Positions 1 to 12,500 of a stretch of DNA of 64,000 nt are shown here, piece after piece. Both the position numbers and the translations under genes were made by a program. This DNA comes from Candidatus Endobugula sertula (GTDB taxonomy: Bacteria > Pseudomonadota > Gammaproteobacteria > Pseudomonadales > Cellvibrionaceae): contig MDLC01000001.1 in assembly GCA_001723645.1 (NCBI GenBank), positions 52,138 through 116,137 of the forward strand, read 5' to 3'. The notes beneath the pieces were generated by a model. The model did not search any database and was not told the DNA's origin. It worked only from the letters and a program-made list of their open reading frames with translations. Each line of letters opens with the position of its first letter. Position 1 is the first letter of the stretch.

Positions 1-262
1 TATGGCCTGCAACATATGATGGTTTATGTGACTCTAATTCAATCTTATCTAAGAAACTAAGTGCATTAATAATATATAGGGCAGGTTGTGTAAATTGAGT
101 TTTATTAAGTAATTGATCAGGATCTTCTAAGCAAAGCTCTTTTATAGAATAATGAAGTTGCTGATCTGCTTGGTGTATGAGTTCAGGATATTTGTCAAAT
201 AAATATTTCCCCATTTTCTTGTGCTGTGAACCCTGCCCAGGGAAAAGATAAATAGTTTTCAC
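1..262 (-). CDS. bryP: Free-standing malonyl-CoA:ACP acyltransferase (trans-AT), 5' part only
   Basis: The first 87 codons of a divergently transcribed acyltransferase are visible; the rest lies beyond the left edge. Translation from a GTG at 262-260 gives VKTIYLFPGQGSQHKKMGKY and runs in frame to the edge, ending in AGH just before where the catalytic GHSxG would be. FPGQGSQ near the N-terminus is the FabD/AT signature. An AGAGGT Shine-Dalgarno lies about 8 nt upstream on the minus strand. None of the PKS modules to the right has an AT domain, so a discrete enzyme of this kind must load malonyl units onto their ACPs in the cytoplasm. Position and role fit BryP of the bryostatin pathway. The symbol is inferred from context. 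Whether further domains follow the AT, or whether this is the housekeeping fabD, cannot be seen. Confidence 0.85.
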   Translation of the reverse strand, partial: MKTIYLFPGQGSQHKKMGKYLFDKYPELIHQADQQLHYSIKELCLEDPDQLLNKTQFTQPALYIINALSFLDKIELESHKPSYVAGH

Positions 263-370
263 GGCTATGACCTCTATATTTCAATGACTAATTGGGATTA
301 TCTAGGAAAATTTTCTTTAAGTACATACAAAAAATAATAGACTGTCTGAATTGCAGCACAGTTTAGTATG

Positions 371-398
371 TTGGCACTTTAATAACCAATGCGATAAT
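371..398 (+). promoter_or_regulatory. Putative sigma70 promoter of the PKS operon
   Basis: TTGGCA (371-376, 5/6 match to the -35 consensus) is separated by 16 nt from GATAAT (393-398, 5/6 match to the -10). Transcription would start near 405, leaving a leader of about 125 nt. AT-rich DNA produces chance -10 matches, so this is a candidate only. Confidence 0.4.
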
Positions 399-447
399 TG
401 TGACTAAGATCAATAAAAATAAAATTTTTAATTTTTTTATTGGTTAT
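382..447. repeat. 9-bp perfect inverted repeat, possible operator
   Basis: ATAACCAAT (382-390) is exactly complementary to ATTGGTTAT (439-447), with 48 nt between. The left arm sits inside the spacer of the putative promoter and the right arm downstream of it, an arrangement compatible with a repressor bridging two half-sites. No regulator gene is visible in the window. Confidence 0.3.
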
Positions 448-518
448 GATGATCCACGTTAAAAAAAATACTATAAATATGAAATAATATTTCAACTTTA
501 TTTTTGATGGTCGTTGTT

Positions 519-523
519 GAGGA
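519..523 (+). promoter_or_regulatory. Ribosome binding site deciding the bryB start
   Basis: GAGGA lies 7 nt before GTG 531. The in-frame ATG at 507 and TTG at 504 have only T-rich sequence upstream and no Shine-Dalgarno. Starting at 531 also places the docking helix 3-4 residues from the N-terminus, as in the next protein, so GTG 531 is preferred. Confidence 0.65.
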
Positions 524-530
524 ATTTTTT

Positions 531-3500
531 GTGAGTTATCGAGATATTTTGAAGGCTTTACAGGATGAAAAAATTAGTTTTGAAGAGGCTAAATATAATT
601 TAATAAAAAGAAAAGATAAAAAATCAAAACAGCGTTTAAATCATGATCGTGAATTAAATCGATCGATGAAAATTACGCCAAAAATAGTGAATAATTACGG
701 TTTAGTATTATTGGGCGGTCATTTATTTGAAGAACTCCGTCTGAGTGAATGGAAAGTTGCCAACCCTAACCCTAATGAAGTTAGCATTCAGGTCAAGGCA
801 TCCGCCATTAGTTTTACCGATACCTTGTGTGTACAAGGTTTATATCCATCACACTATCCCTTTGTTCCGGGCTTTGAAGTATCGGGAGTGATTCGTCAAG
901 TGGGTGAACACATAACCGACTTACACGTGGGTGATGAAGTTATTGCGTTCACAGGATCATCAATGGGAGGGCATGCTGCCTATGTGACGGTGCCACAAGA
1001 TTACGTGGTACGAAAACCCAAGGACTTATCTTTTGAGGATGCCTGTAGCTTCCCATTGGCTTTTGCGACCGTCTACCACAGTTTTGCACGGGGAAAATTA
1101 TCTCACAACGATCATATCCTGATACAAACGGCGACAGGTGGTTGTGGTTTGATGGCACTTCAGTTGGCGCGTTTAAAGCAGTGTGTGTGTTATGGGACCT
1201 CCAGCCGAGAAGACAAGCTTGCACTCCTCAAGCAGTGGGCACTGCCCTACGTCTTCAATTATAAGACGTGCAATATTGATGAGGAGATTCAACGCGTCAG
1301 TGGTCATCAAGGTGTCGATGTCGTCTTAAATATGCTCCCAGGAGAGCATATACAACAAGGGCTGAATAGTTTAGCCAAGGGAGGCCGTTATTTGGAACTG
1401 TCGATGCATGGATTGTTAACGAACGAACCTGTCAGTCTGTCGTCTCTGCGTTTTAATCAGTCCGTTCAAACCATCAATTTACTGGGGTTACTCAATAAGG
1501 GTGATGATGGCTTTATCGGGTCTGTATTAGCGCAAATGGTTTCCTGGATTGAATCAGGTGATTTAGTGTCAACCGTGTCGCGTATTTATCCGTTGGATCA
1601 GATCGGTGAAGCGTTACGTTATGTCTCTGCAGGGGAGCATATAGGTAAAGTCGTTGTGAGTCATACAGCGACAGAGCCGATGGATTGCAGACAGCGCTGT
1701 ATTGACAATGTATTGAAGCAAGGGCAAATGGCGGCCTTGACCGCGACAGGGGGAAAAAGCCGGGTGTGGGGTGGTACTGGTGTCAATGACAAACCGTCTC
1801 CTGCTGTTGGTATAGAGGAGCGTTTATTGGAAGGGATAGCGGTGATTGGTCTGTCAGGCCAGTATCCGAAGTCGAAGACACTGGAGCAATTTTGGCAGAC
1901 CCTAGCGGATGGAGTGGATTGCATCTCAGAGATTCCTGCTGATCGCTGGTCGTTAGAAGAGTATTACTCGCCGATACCGGAAGGGGGTAAAACGTATTGT
2001 AAGTGGATGGGTGTTTTGGAGGACATGGATTGTTTTGATCCGTTGTTTTTTGCGATATCTCCTCGGGAAGCGGAAGTGATGGACCCACAGCAACGGTTAT
2101 TTTTAGAGAATGCGTGGAGTTGTATAGAGGATGCGGGGATTAACCCTAAGATGTTATCCCGTAGTCGATGTGGGGTATTTGTTGGGTGCGGTGCGAATGA
2201 TTACAGCGCTCTAATGAACAGTAGCCACTCAACGAGTCTCGAATTAATGAAGGAATTAGGCAACAACTCTTCCATTTTATCTGCACGAATCTCCTACTTT
2301 TTAAATTTAAAGGGCCCTTGTCTTGCGATTGATACCGCATGCTCTTCTTCATTAGTGGCCATTGCCGAGTCGTGTAATAGTCTGGTGTTGGGTACTAGTG
2401 ACTTGGCGTTGGCAGGTGGAGTGTTGCTGATGCCAGGTCCATCCTTACATATAGGCTTGAGTCATGGAGAAATGTTATCAGTAGATGGTCGCTGCTTTAC
2501 CTTCGATCAACGTGCCAACGGTTTTGTACCTGGAGAGGGTGTAGGGGTTGTCTTGTTAAAACGCATGTCGGATGCGGTGCGTGATGGTGATCCCATTCGT
2601 GCAGTGATACGGGGCTGGGGTGTGAATCAGGATGGTAGAAGTAATGGTATTACGGCGCCGAGTTCAAAGGCGCAAAGTGCTCTGGAGCAAGAGGTTTATC
2701 AACGTTTTAATATTGATCCATCGAGCATTACCTTAGTCGAAGCACACGGAACCGGCACCAAATTGGGTGATCCGATAGAAGTTGAGGCATTGACAGAATC
2801 GTTTCGAGTCTATACGGACAAGCGTCATTACTGTGCTCTGGGGTCGGTAAAAAGTAATATTGGTCATTTGGGGGTAGGTGCTGGGATAGCGGGCGTGACC
2901 AAAGTATTGTTATCTTTGCAGCATCGCATGTTACCACCGACGATTCATTGTGAGGATGTAAACCCACAGATTGCGTTGGAGGGTAGCCCCTTTTATATCA
3001 ATACGGAATTAAAGCCTTGGCAGTCTGATGAAGGTATGCCACGACGGGCTGGTGTGAGTTCTTTTGGATTTAGTGGTACCAATGCACATCTTGTATTGGA
3101 GGAATATCTTCCTCACTCGACAGGAACAATAGAGTCGTTTGCTGCGAATCATGCAAGTACAGTTATTATTCCTTTGTCAGCGAAAAGTCATAATAGTTTA
3201 TACACATATGCTCAAACGCTATTGATATTTTTAAAACGTAGTCAGGTTACTGACGCTAAAAAAATCACAATAGATCACATGGAATGTCGCTTGTTGGATT
3301 TAGCCTATACTTTGCAAGTGGGTCGCGAGGCAATGGACAAACGGATAAGTTTTATTGTCAACACAAAGCAAGCACTCGTGGAAAAGCTAAATGCTTTTCT
3401 AGAGAAGGAAAAGACTATAACAGACTGTTACCACTATTTATTTGATAGTGACAAACCGTCTACAGAAATTTTCCGTTTAGACGAAGATGACAAAGTATTA

Positions 3501-6500
3501 ATAAACAGCTGGATAAGTCAAAGTCAATATCACAAATTAGCTGAAGCCTGGAGCCAAGGACTCGATATCGACTGGATGCTACTCTATACTCACTCAACAC
3601 CCCCTCGTCGTATTAGCTTGCCCACGTATCCCTTTGCCAGAGACCGCTACTGGCTACCAGAAAAACCACGCTATAACGCGGCTAATCATCCGGTATCCAA
3701 CCATCAAACAACCACTCAGAATCACTCACGCTTTGCCATTGATACGGATCACGATGTCATTGCCGAGATCATGCAAAAGACAAACCAACAGGAACTGGAA
3801 CAATGGTTATTAAAACTGTTGTTTGTGCAATTGCAACATATGGGATTATTTCAACATCGTGTCTTTGAGACAGCGACCGCTCTACGTCAAAGTGCAGGCA
3901 TCGTTGATAAATATGATCGCTGGTGGCATGAGTGTTTAAGCGTTTTACAGGATGCGGGTTATCTTGAATGGAAAGACGATAGCGTAGCCGTCGCACAGGC
4001 ACTGGAGTCTGAATCGCAAGAGGCATGGTGGAGCCGATGGAACACGGAGTATAAGCATTACCAGAATGATCCGGAAAAAAAGACGTTAGCGATATTGATT
4101 AACGATTGCTTACAGGCATTACCAGAGGTGTTAAGTGGTGAGCAATTAATAACGGATATTATTTTCCCCAATGGTTCGATGGAGAAAATGGAAGGCTTAT
4201 ATAAAAATAATAGGATTGCAGATTATTGTAATCAGTGTGTTGGAGACCTGCTCGTCCAGTTTATTGAAGCACGTCTGTCAAGAGATGCCAATGCGAGGAT
4301 ACGGATTATCGAAATTGGGGCCGGTACGGGGGGCACCACCGCGATAGTGCTGCCAATGTTACAAGCCTATCAGGATCATATCGATACGTATTGTTATACG
4401 GATGTTTCCAAAGCCTTTTTGATGCATGGACAGGAACACTACGGCGAACAATACCCCTATCTGAGTTATCGCCTCTGTAATATTGAACAGGACTTAGTGG
4501 CTCAAGGAATCACTGCTGGTGATTATGATATTGCGATCGCAGCCAATGTATTACATGCCACGCGGAATATACACGAAACGGTCAGCCATGTGAGGCAGGC
4601 ATTGGCGGCCAACGGTTTATTGATTTTAAATGAGTTTAGCCAAAAAAGCGTTTTTTCGAGTGTGATATTTGGTTTGATCGATGGTTGGGCCTTATCTGAA
4701 GATACGGGATTGCGTATTCCTGGAAGCCCAGGGTTATATCCTAAGCAGTGGCAAGCGGTACTGGAGGCGTCGGGTTTTGGTGACGTGGAATTTCCGCTCC
4801 ATGACGCTCGTGAGTTGGGTCAACAAATCATCCTGGCAACCAACGCTCATGCGAACGTTGCTAGCGATCTTGCGACATCGGTGATTGATCATGCCCCCAA
4901 GAGATTGCCATCCGCCGAGGTCAGGGTAGAGAGAGACGATCATGTCATTGATGAGGGAGTGAGCCATGATGCCATGATGAAGGCCTCTGTCAAACAGTTG
5001 TTGGTAGAGCAATTATCCCAGTCTTTAAAACTGGATATGAATGAGATTCACCCTGACGCATCCTTTGCCGATTATGGTGTTGATTCCATTACCGGTGCCA
5101 GTTTTATTCAACAGCTTAATGACACGCTGACACTGACTTTAAAGACGGTGTGTTTATTTGATCACAGCTCGGTAAACCGACTGACGGCCTATCTGTTATC
5201 TGACTATGGTGATGATATCGCGCAGTGGTTAGCAACGGCACCAGCGTTGGTTGATCATCCACAGAGTGTCGTTAGTCAGGTGTTGCCTGAAAGGTCGCCA
5301 GCAAGCACACAAGCCAAGCCCTTGCCTTCAGTCCCCCCTTCGTTATCGATGGAGTCACCCGTTCAACAGGAGTCGATAGCGATTATTGGTATGAGCGGAC
5401 GGTTTGCGGCGTCAGAAAACCTGGAAGCGTTTTGGCAACAGTTGGCACAGGGTGTGGATTTGGTCGAACCCGCGTCACGTTGGGGGCCACAAGCGGAGAC
5501 TTACTACGGCAGTTTTCTCAAGGATATGGATCAATTTGATCCTCTCTTTTTTAATCTCTCCGGTGTGGAAGCGAGTTATATGGACCCGCAACAACGTTGT
5601 TTTCTGGAGGAATCCTGGAATGCACTGGAGAATGCGGGTTATGTGGGTGATGGCATAGAAGGCAAGCGTTGTGGTATTTATGCCGGTTGTGTGTCCGGTG
5701 ACTACGCACAACTGTTTGGCGACCAACCCCCGCCCCAGGCTTTTTGGGGCAATGCCAGTTCTATTATTCCCGCCCGGATTGCCTATTATTTAAATCTTCA
5801 GGGCCCTGCTACCGCGGTGGATACTGCCTGCTCAAGTTCTCTGGTGGCGGTGCATTTGGCCTGCCAGGCCCTACACCTGGATGAAATGGAGATGGCCTTG
5901 GCAGGAGGTGTGTCTCTTTATCCAACCCCATCATTGTATGAGTCTTTGCGTGGTGCAGATATGCTCTCTTCGAGGGGGCGTTGCCACAGCTTTGATGCCT
6001 GTGCCGACGGTATCGTCATTGGTGAAGGGGTGGGGGTTGTGGTGCTAAAACGCTTGTCGGCGGCATTGGCGGATGGCGATCATATTCACGGAGTGATTCG
6101 TGGCAGTGGTATCAATCAAGACGGTCGTAGTAATGGAATTACGGCACCCAGTGCACAATCGCAGGAACGCCTGGAACGTTGGGTTTATGATCGCTTTGAT
6201 GTCAACCCTGAGCATATTCAGATGGTGGAAGCTCATGGGACAGGCACGGTATTAGGTGATCCCATTGAATGTGAAGCCTTAACACGGGCGTTTAGACACT
6301 ATACGGATAAAGAACAGTACTGCGCCATCGGGTCGGTCAAAACCAATATGGGGCACGGCACCATGGTGGCGGGTATGGCGGGCTTATTTAAAGTGGTGTT
6401 GTCGATGCAACACCGGCAAATACCTCCATCACTACATTTTACTCAGGGCAATCCGAATATTGACTTTGATCGCAGTCCTTTTTATGTGAACACCGAGCTT

Positions 6501-9500
6501 CGTGATTGGTCGGTGGGTGAAGGAGAGACCCGTTGTGCGACGGTGAGTGCCTTTGGATTTAGTGGTACCAATGCCCATGCAGTGATAGAAGAAGCGCCGC
6601 CAGTCGTGCGCCAACATGAAGAGCAGCCGGGTTATTTAGTGGTCTTATCGGCGCATAGTGATGATCAATTACGGCAGCAGGTTGAGAACTTATGGGGTTA
6701 TTGTGAGCATCACCCTGAGTTGGATGTGGGCAATCTGAGTTATACCTTATTGTTGGGTCGTCAACATTGGTCGCATCGTCTGGCTTGTGTGGCGTGTGAT
6801 CTTGAGGATTTGCGGCGGTCACTGGATCAATGGTTGGGTCAGGGTAAGGCTCCCCGAGTGTATGTGTCTGCATTGGCTGAGGGTGAACCACGTCTACAAG
6901 TTTCTCTACAGCACTTTGGTAATGACTGTATAAGAGCATGCAGTGAGTCCTGTTCTGTGCATCACTATGTGGACGCGTTATCGACGGTGGGAGATTTATA
7001 TGTTCAGGGTTATCCATTGGAGTATGGTGCGTTGTTTGCCCAGGGCTATGGTCGTATTCCTTTGCCGACCTATCCGTTTGCTAGGCAGCGTTGTTGGGTA
7101 CCACAAACCATAAGCCACTCCACAGTGGATGCTATATCACAGCATGCTTTTTTACATCCTTTGTTACATCGAAATACTTCGGACTTTTCATGTCAGCGTT
7201 TTAGCTCCACATTTAATGGGAGTGAATTTTTTCTTACTGACCACCTTATTCTAGGCAAAAAGATATTGCCCGGAGCCGCTTATTTCGAAATGGTCCGAGA
7301 GGCCATCAAACAAGCTTGTGGATTTTTGGATAATTCTGAAGTTGTTATTCAGCTCAATGATATTGTATGGACAAAAGTGATTGCAGTTGATGATGATATC
7401 AAAGAAGTACATATTGATCTTTTTGTAGAAAATGGCAGTGAATCATGCTTAACGCATGAATTTGATAGGCAAAACATATCGCTTAACTATGAAGTTTATA
7501 CGCAAAATAGTGAGGGAAATGGCAGGCAGAATAAAAAAATTATTCATAATCACGGCATGGTCACCTTGAGTTCTTTGAATACAACGGAGGTTGTAAATCT
7601 TGATGAACTACGCAGCCATATAAATCAAGCAAGTCTTAATGCTGAACAATGTTATTTGGCGTTTGAATCAATAGGTGTTCAGTACGGTGACAGGCACCGA
7701 TGTATAGATACGGTATATATCGGTGAGCATCAAGTATTAGCAAAACTCTCTATGCCAGAAATTGCAGGAGACTTGGATAAGTGCTTTGTTTTGCACCCAG
7801 GTATGGTAGATTCTGCTTTACAGGCCACATTGGGTATTACTTCTGATATCAATAATATCATGTTAGCCGATCGCCAAGCCGATTATATCTTGACCCCCAA
7901 GTCGACGCTTCCCTTTGCTCTGGAAAAACTGGAAATTATTGGAAAATGTACAGATTCTATGTGGGTTTGGATTCGAAATTCTTTATCGACAGACCAGAAG
8001 TCTCCACGCTCAGCCGTTAATGATATACAACATCTCGACATTGATCTATTGGACGCTCAAGGAAAAGTATGTGTGCGAATGCGAGGTTTCTTGTCTCGGG
8101 TTTTGCCAAACAATGTTAATTCACTAGCAGAAGAACCGTTTACAGCTTTGAATAACAGCAGCACCTTACTTTTCCATCCAGTATGGCGTTCGCAGACTCT
8201 ATCAAGTGGCAATAACCTACCTAATGATGCCCGTCATCTTGTGTTGTTGTACGATTTGAATATGACTAATGTAGAAATAGAGGATGTAGAAGGTGTAGAG
8301 TTTATTGACTTACACTCCAAACACTTGGATTTACAGGATCGCTACTGTGATATTGCACTGCAGGTATTTGAAATTGTAAAAGACGTAATGATAGATAAAT
8401 CCGTACAACCAGTACTGATTCAGTTGTTAGTTCCTGGTGATGAAGAACAAGGGGTATTCACCAGTTTATTGGCATTACTAAAGGTGGCTCGCTCAGAAAA
8501 CCCCAAAGTGATTACACAATTAATTCAAGTACAAAGTCCGCAAACCTCGCAAAATTTATTACGGATTATCACTGAAAATAGTCATGATATAACACATGCA
8601 GAAATTCGTTATCACTTGGATCAACGTGAATGTTTGGTTTGGGAAGCAGTACCAAATCTACAAAAACCTTACTCAACTCCCTGGAAATCTAACAGTGTTT
8701 ATCTCATTACGGGAGGTACCGGTGGAATAGCGTCACAGTTTGTCAAAGCGATAGCAGTGAGTACCACAAAATCGATATTAATCTTGGTGGGTCGTTCACC
8801 ACTCAATGATGAAAAGAAATCTTATTTACTAGAACTGGAATCGTTGGGGACCATTATTAAATACTATCAGACAGATGTAAGCCAACAGGATCAAGTTAAA
8901 GCATTGATTAAAGAAATTGTTCAGCAATACGGTCAATTGAATGGTGTTTTGCATTGTGCAGGTATTGTCAACGACAATTTTATTCTCAAAAAGACCTCGA
9001 CAGAATACAAAGAGGTATTGTTGCCTAAAGTATCAGGTACTGTCAATTTAGACCAGGCAACACAGAGTATAGAGCTGGATTTTTTTATTTTATTTTCGTC
9101 AATATCTGCAGTATTCGGAAATGCAGGTCAATCAGATTATTCAACGGCAAATAAATTTATGGATGAGTTTGCACACTATCGTAATGCTCTGGTCAATCGC
9201 AAAGAGCGCTATGGTTTAACACTATCGATTAATTGGCCGTACTGGAGAGAAGGAGGTATGAGTATTGAGGAAAATTTTGAAAATATAATGCAAGAGAATA
9301 CCGGTATGTCCGCTCTGGAGACATCACAAGGTATTGAAGTATTACAAAGAGCTTGGCAGTTGCAGTACACGCAATTGTTGGTAATGGTCGGAGAGCTGAA
9401 GCGAATGGAGAGCTTTTTGCACAAGCAGGGTTTCGAGCAGATCCCTGTGGTATCCGCCGATACTGTCAGCGAAAATAAAACCTCGACTATTGAGAATCTT

Positions 9501-12500
9501 TCAGCCGATGTAGATACATTACCATTCACTGAGGGTCAGGCATACAATATGGAACAAAAAACTCTTGATTACTTAAAAAATGTGTTTGCCACCACAACAC
9601 AAATCCCCGCGAAAAATATTTATGTTCATGAAACATTGGATAAATACGGAGTTGATTCATTGTTGGTGATGAAAATGACCAATCAATTGGAAAAAGTATT
9701 TGGAAAATTATCTAAAACCCTATTTTTTGAATATCAAACCATTCGCGAACTGGGCGATTATTTCCTGAAATTTCATGATGAAAAGTTAAGGGAGTTTTTT
9801 CAGATAGATAGCAAACTATCTATGTTAAATAATCACGGAGAGATTGAAGTTCAAAAAAAAGGGGATGAACCATCGGTTGGAGACAGATATAAGTCAGCTG
9901 ATGCGCGCCTATCTCGGTTTATATCGCCTGTGTCAGCAGTGAATCATCAACAAAAAAATGTTAACAATGTTCCAATATCATCAGCAGTAATGGATATTGC
10001 GATTATTGGTCTGAGTGGTCGTTATCCACAAGCTGAGAATATGGAGGAATACTGGGAGAATTTGTGTCAAGGCAAGGACTGTATTACGGAAATTCCAAAG
10101 GAGCGTTGGGATTGGCAAGACTATTACACAGATGATCCGTATCAGCCAGGTGGACATCGCAGTAAATGGGGTGGTTTTATTCGGGATGTCGATAAGTTCG
10201 ATCCGTTATTTTTTAATATTTCCCCTAGTGAGGCGGAGCTCACTGATCCTCAGGAACGATTATTTTTAGAGTCCGCGTGGGCTGCATTGGAAGACGCTGG
10301 ATATTGCCGGGATTATTTGCAAATGTTGTCATCAAGGACTAAATCTTCATTCTCGTCGGGAGATGTTGGTGTTTATGTGGGAGTGATGTCTTCAGAATAT
10401 CAGTTGTTTGCTTTTGAACAGAATTTACGTGGTCACCCCATATCCTCGGTTGGGAGTTATGCCAGTATTGCTAACCGGGTGTCTTATGTTTTAGATCTAC
10501 ACGGCCCAAGCATGACAGTGGATACGATGTGTTCTAGTTCGTTAACGACGCTACATCTAGCATGTCAGGATTTAAAACTGGGTCGAACTGACCTGAGTAT
10601 TGTCGGTGGAGTTAATATTACCATTCACCCCAATAAATATCAGGCGCTGAGTCACGCTCAAATTATTTCTACTAGTGGTCGTTGTCAAAGTTTTGGTGAA
10701 CAGGGACAGGGTTATATCCCTGGTGAAGGAGTGGGTGTCATAATACTGAAGCGCTTGGTCGATGCCGAGCGTGACGGTGATCATATTTATGGTGTTGTTA
10801 AAGGCAGTGCCGTTAACCATGGTGGTAAAACCAACGGCTATAACGTTCCTAATCCGAATGCACAACAGCAAGTGGTGAGTCGTGCACTACGAGAAGCCGC
10901 AGTAAACCCCCATCATGTGACTTATATTGAGGCACATGGAACAGGAACCCAATTGGGTGACCCGATAGAAATTACTGGTCTGAACAAAGCGTTCAATAGT
11001 TTGACCAATGAGCTTGGTTTAAGCGCTGTGGCCAAACAATCGTGTTTGATCGGCTCAGTGAAGTCAAATATAGGGCATTGTGAGTCAGCAGCCGGTGTTG
11101 CAGCTATTAGCAAAGTATTGTTACAAATGCAACACGGTCAAATAGTCCCTTCTTTACATTCAAAAGCATTGAATCCCAATATTGATTTTACTGTGACTCC
11201 CTTTGTAGTAAACCAAGGGTTATTGGACTGGAAACGACTTGAAGTTGAAGGAAAGAGGGTGCCGAGAATTGCTGGTATTTCTTCTTTTGGGGCCGGTGGC
11301 TCAAATGCCCATGTAGTGATTGAGGAGTACGTTGCCAGCAATGAAAAGCAAGAGGGTTTTCAAGGAAAAGTAATTATCCCTTTATCGGCTAAGACTTCTG
11401 ATCAACTACAAGAAATAGTGGATCGTTTGCTTAAGTTTATCGAAAAAAATGAGCAAAAAGGTAGGGAAATTCGCTTAATTGATCTTGCCTATACATTGCA
11501 ACTTGGGCGCGAGGTCATGGAGGAACGTCTGGCATTGATTGTAGAATCAATACCAATGCTTAAGGAAAATTTAGCAAGGTTTAAATACTCAGAAAATGAT
11601 GCACAATTTTTCGATACTATCAAAGACATTTATCGGGGTCGTACTAGACCTGGTACGTTGGATTTCGCTATTTTTTCTGAAGATGAAGATATGGCCAACA
11701 CGCTTGATATTTGGATTCAAAAAGGTAAATACTTTAAGCTGGCGGAGCTTTGGGTAAAAGGTGTGACTATTGATTGGAATAAATGGTATAACGCATTATT
11801 AACCCAGAATAAATATTTGAAACCCCGTCGTATTAGTTTGCCAACGTATCCTTTTTCCAGGGATCGTTATTGGATTCCAAGTGCTTTTCCACAACAAAAA
11901 TTTTCTACAGTAACTGAGGCAGACGCCAACCAAACATCGAATGAGCTACTGTGTTTTGAAGAAAAATGGCAGGTGCAATCGGAACTACATGACTCTGTTG
12001 TAGATCAATCTCATGTTATCAATACATTAATTTGTTTTTTAACTGGGAAAGAGCATCAAAAAGCATTACAACAATCAATATCATTCCATAGCCCGAAAAC
12101 ACGATTGATTTTTATCAGCCAGGCTCAGGCTTATGAGCAGTATTCATCAGATCACTATGCGGTTAATCCAGAAATAGGAAAGACGTACCAACAGGCTTTT
12201 CAACACATTGTGAAAAGTATTCATAAAAGTGATGTCACGGACATAATGTATTTATGGGCTCTAGAGGATGAATGCTGGATTACGTCTCCTCTACCCATTG
12301 TCTATCTTTTAAAAAGTATTGAGGTTTCTTTATTAAAACCAGAAAAATTACTATTTGTTGGAGAATTTAAGACAAGCTTGCAACGTTGTTACTTGGAATC
12401 CTGGTTGGGATTTGAACGTTCTTTAGGGTTGGTGCTACCGGATGTTGAGGTTGCGGTGTTATTAGAGGCAGTGGAAGGTAGTCAATCCCATACAGTGACA

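Larger units (their letters stand above)
263..530. promoter_or_regulatory. Divergent intergenic control region
   Basis: AT-rich, non-coding spacer between the minus-strand acyltransferase and the first PKS gene. It holds a plausible sigma70 promoter for the PKS operon and a 9-bp inverted repeat (listed separately). I see no convincing -35/-10 pair for the minus-strand gene and no small ORF. It is the only sizeable non-coding stretch upstream of four nearly contiguous PKS genes, so it probably controls at least bryB-C-X-D. Confidence 0.6.

Noticed and set aside
504..530. Upstream TTG 504 / ATG 507 as the start of the first PKS
   Set aside because: No Shine-Dalgarno in front of either, whereas GTG 531 has GAGGA at a good distance and gives an N-terminus like that of the next protein. 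Not fully excluded.
6559..7017. 152-codon open frame on the minus strand, repeated at 28599-29057
   Set aside because: Lies inside a KS/linker coding region of repeat B, has no RBS and low-complexity composition; its repetition simply reflects the duplicated DNA.
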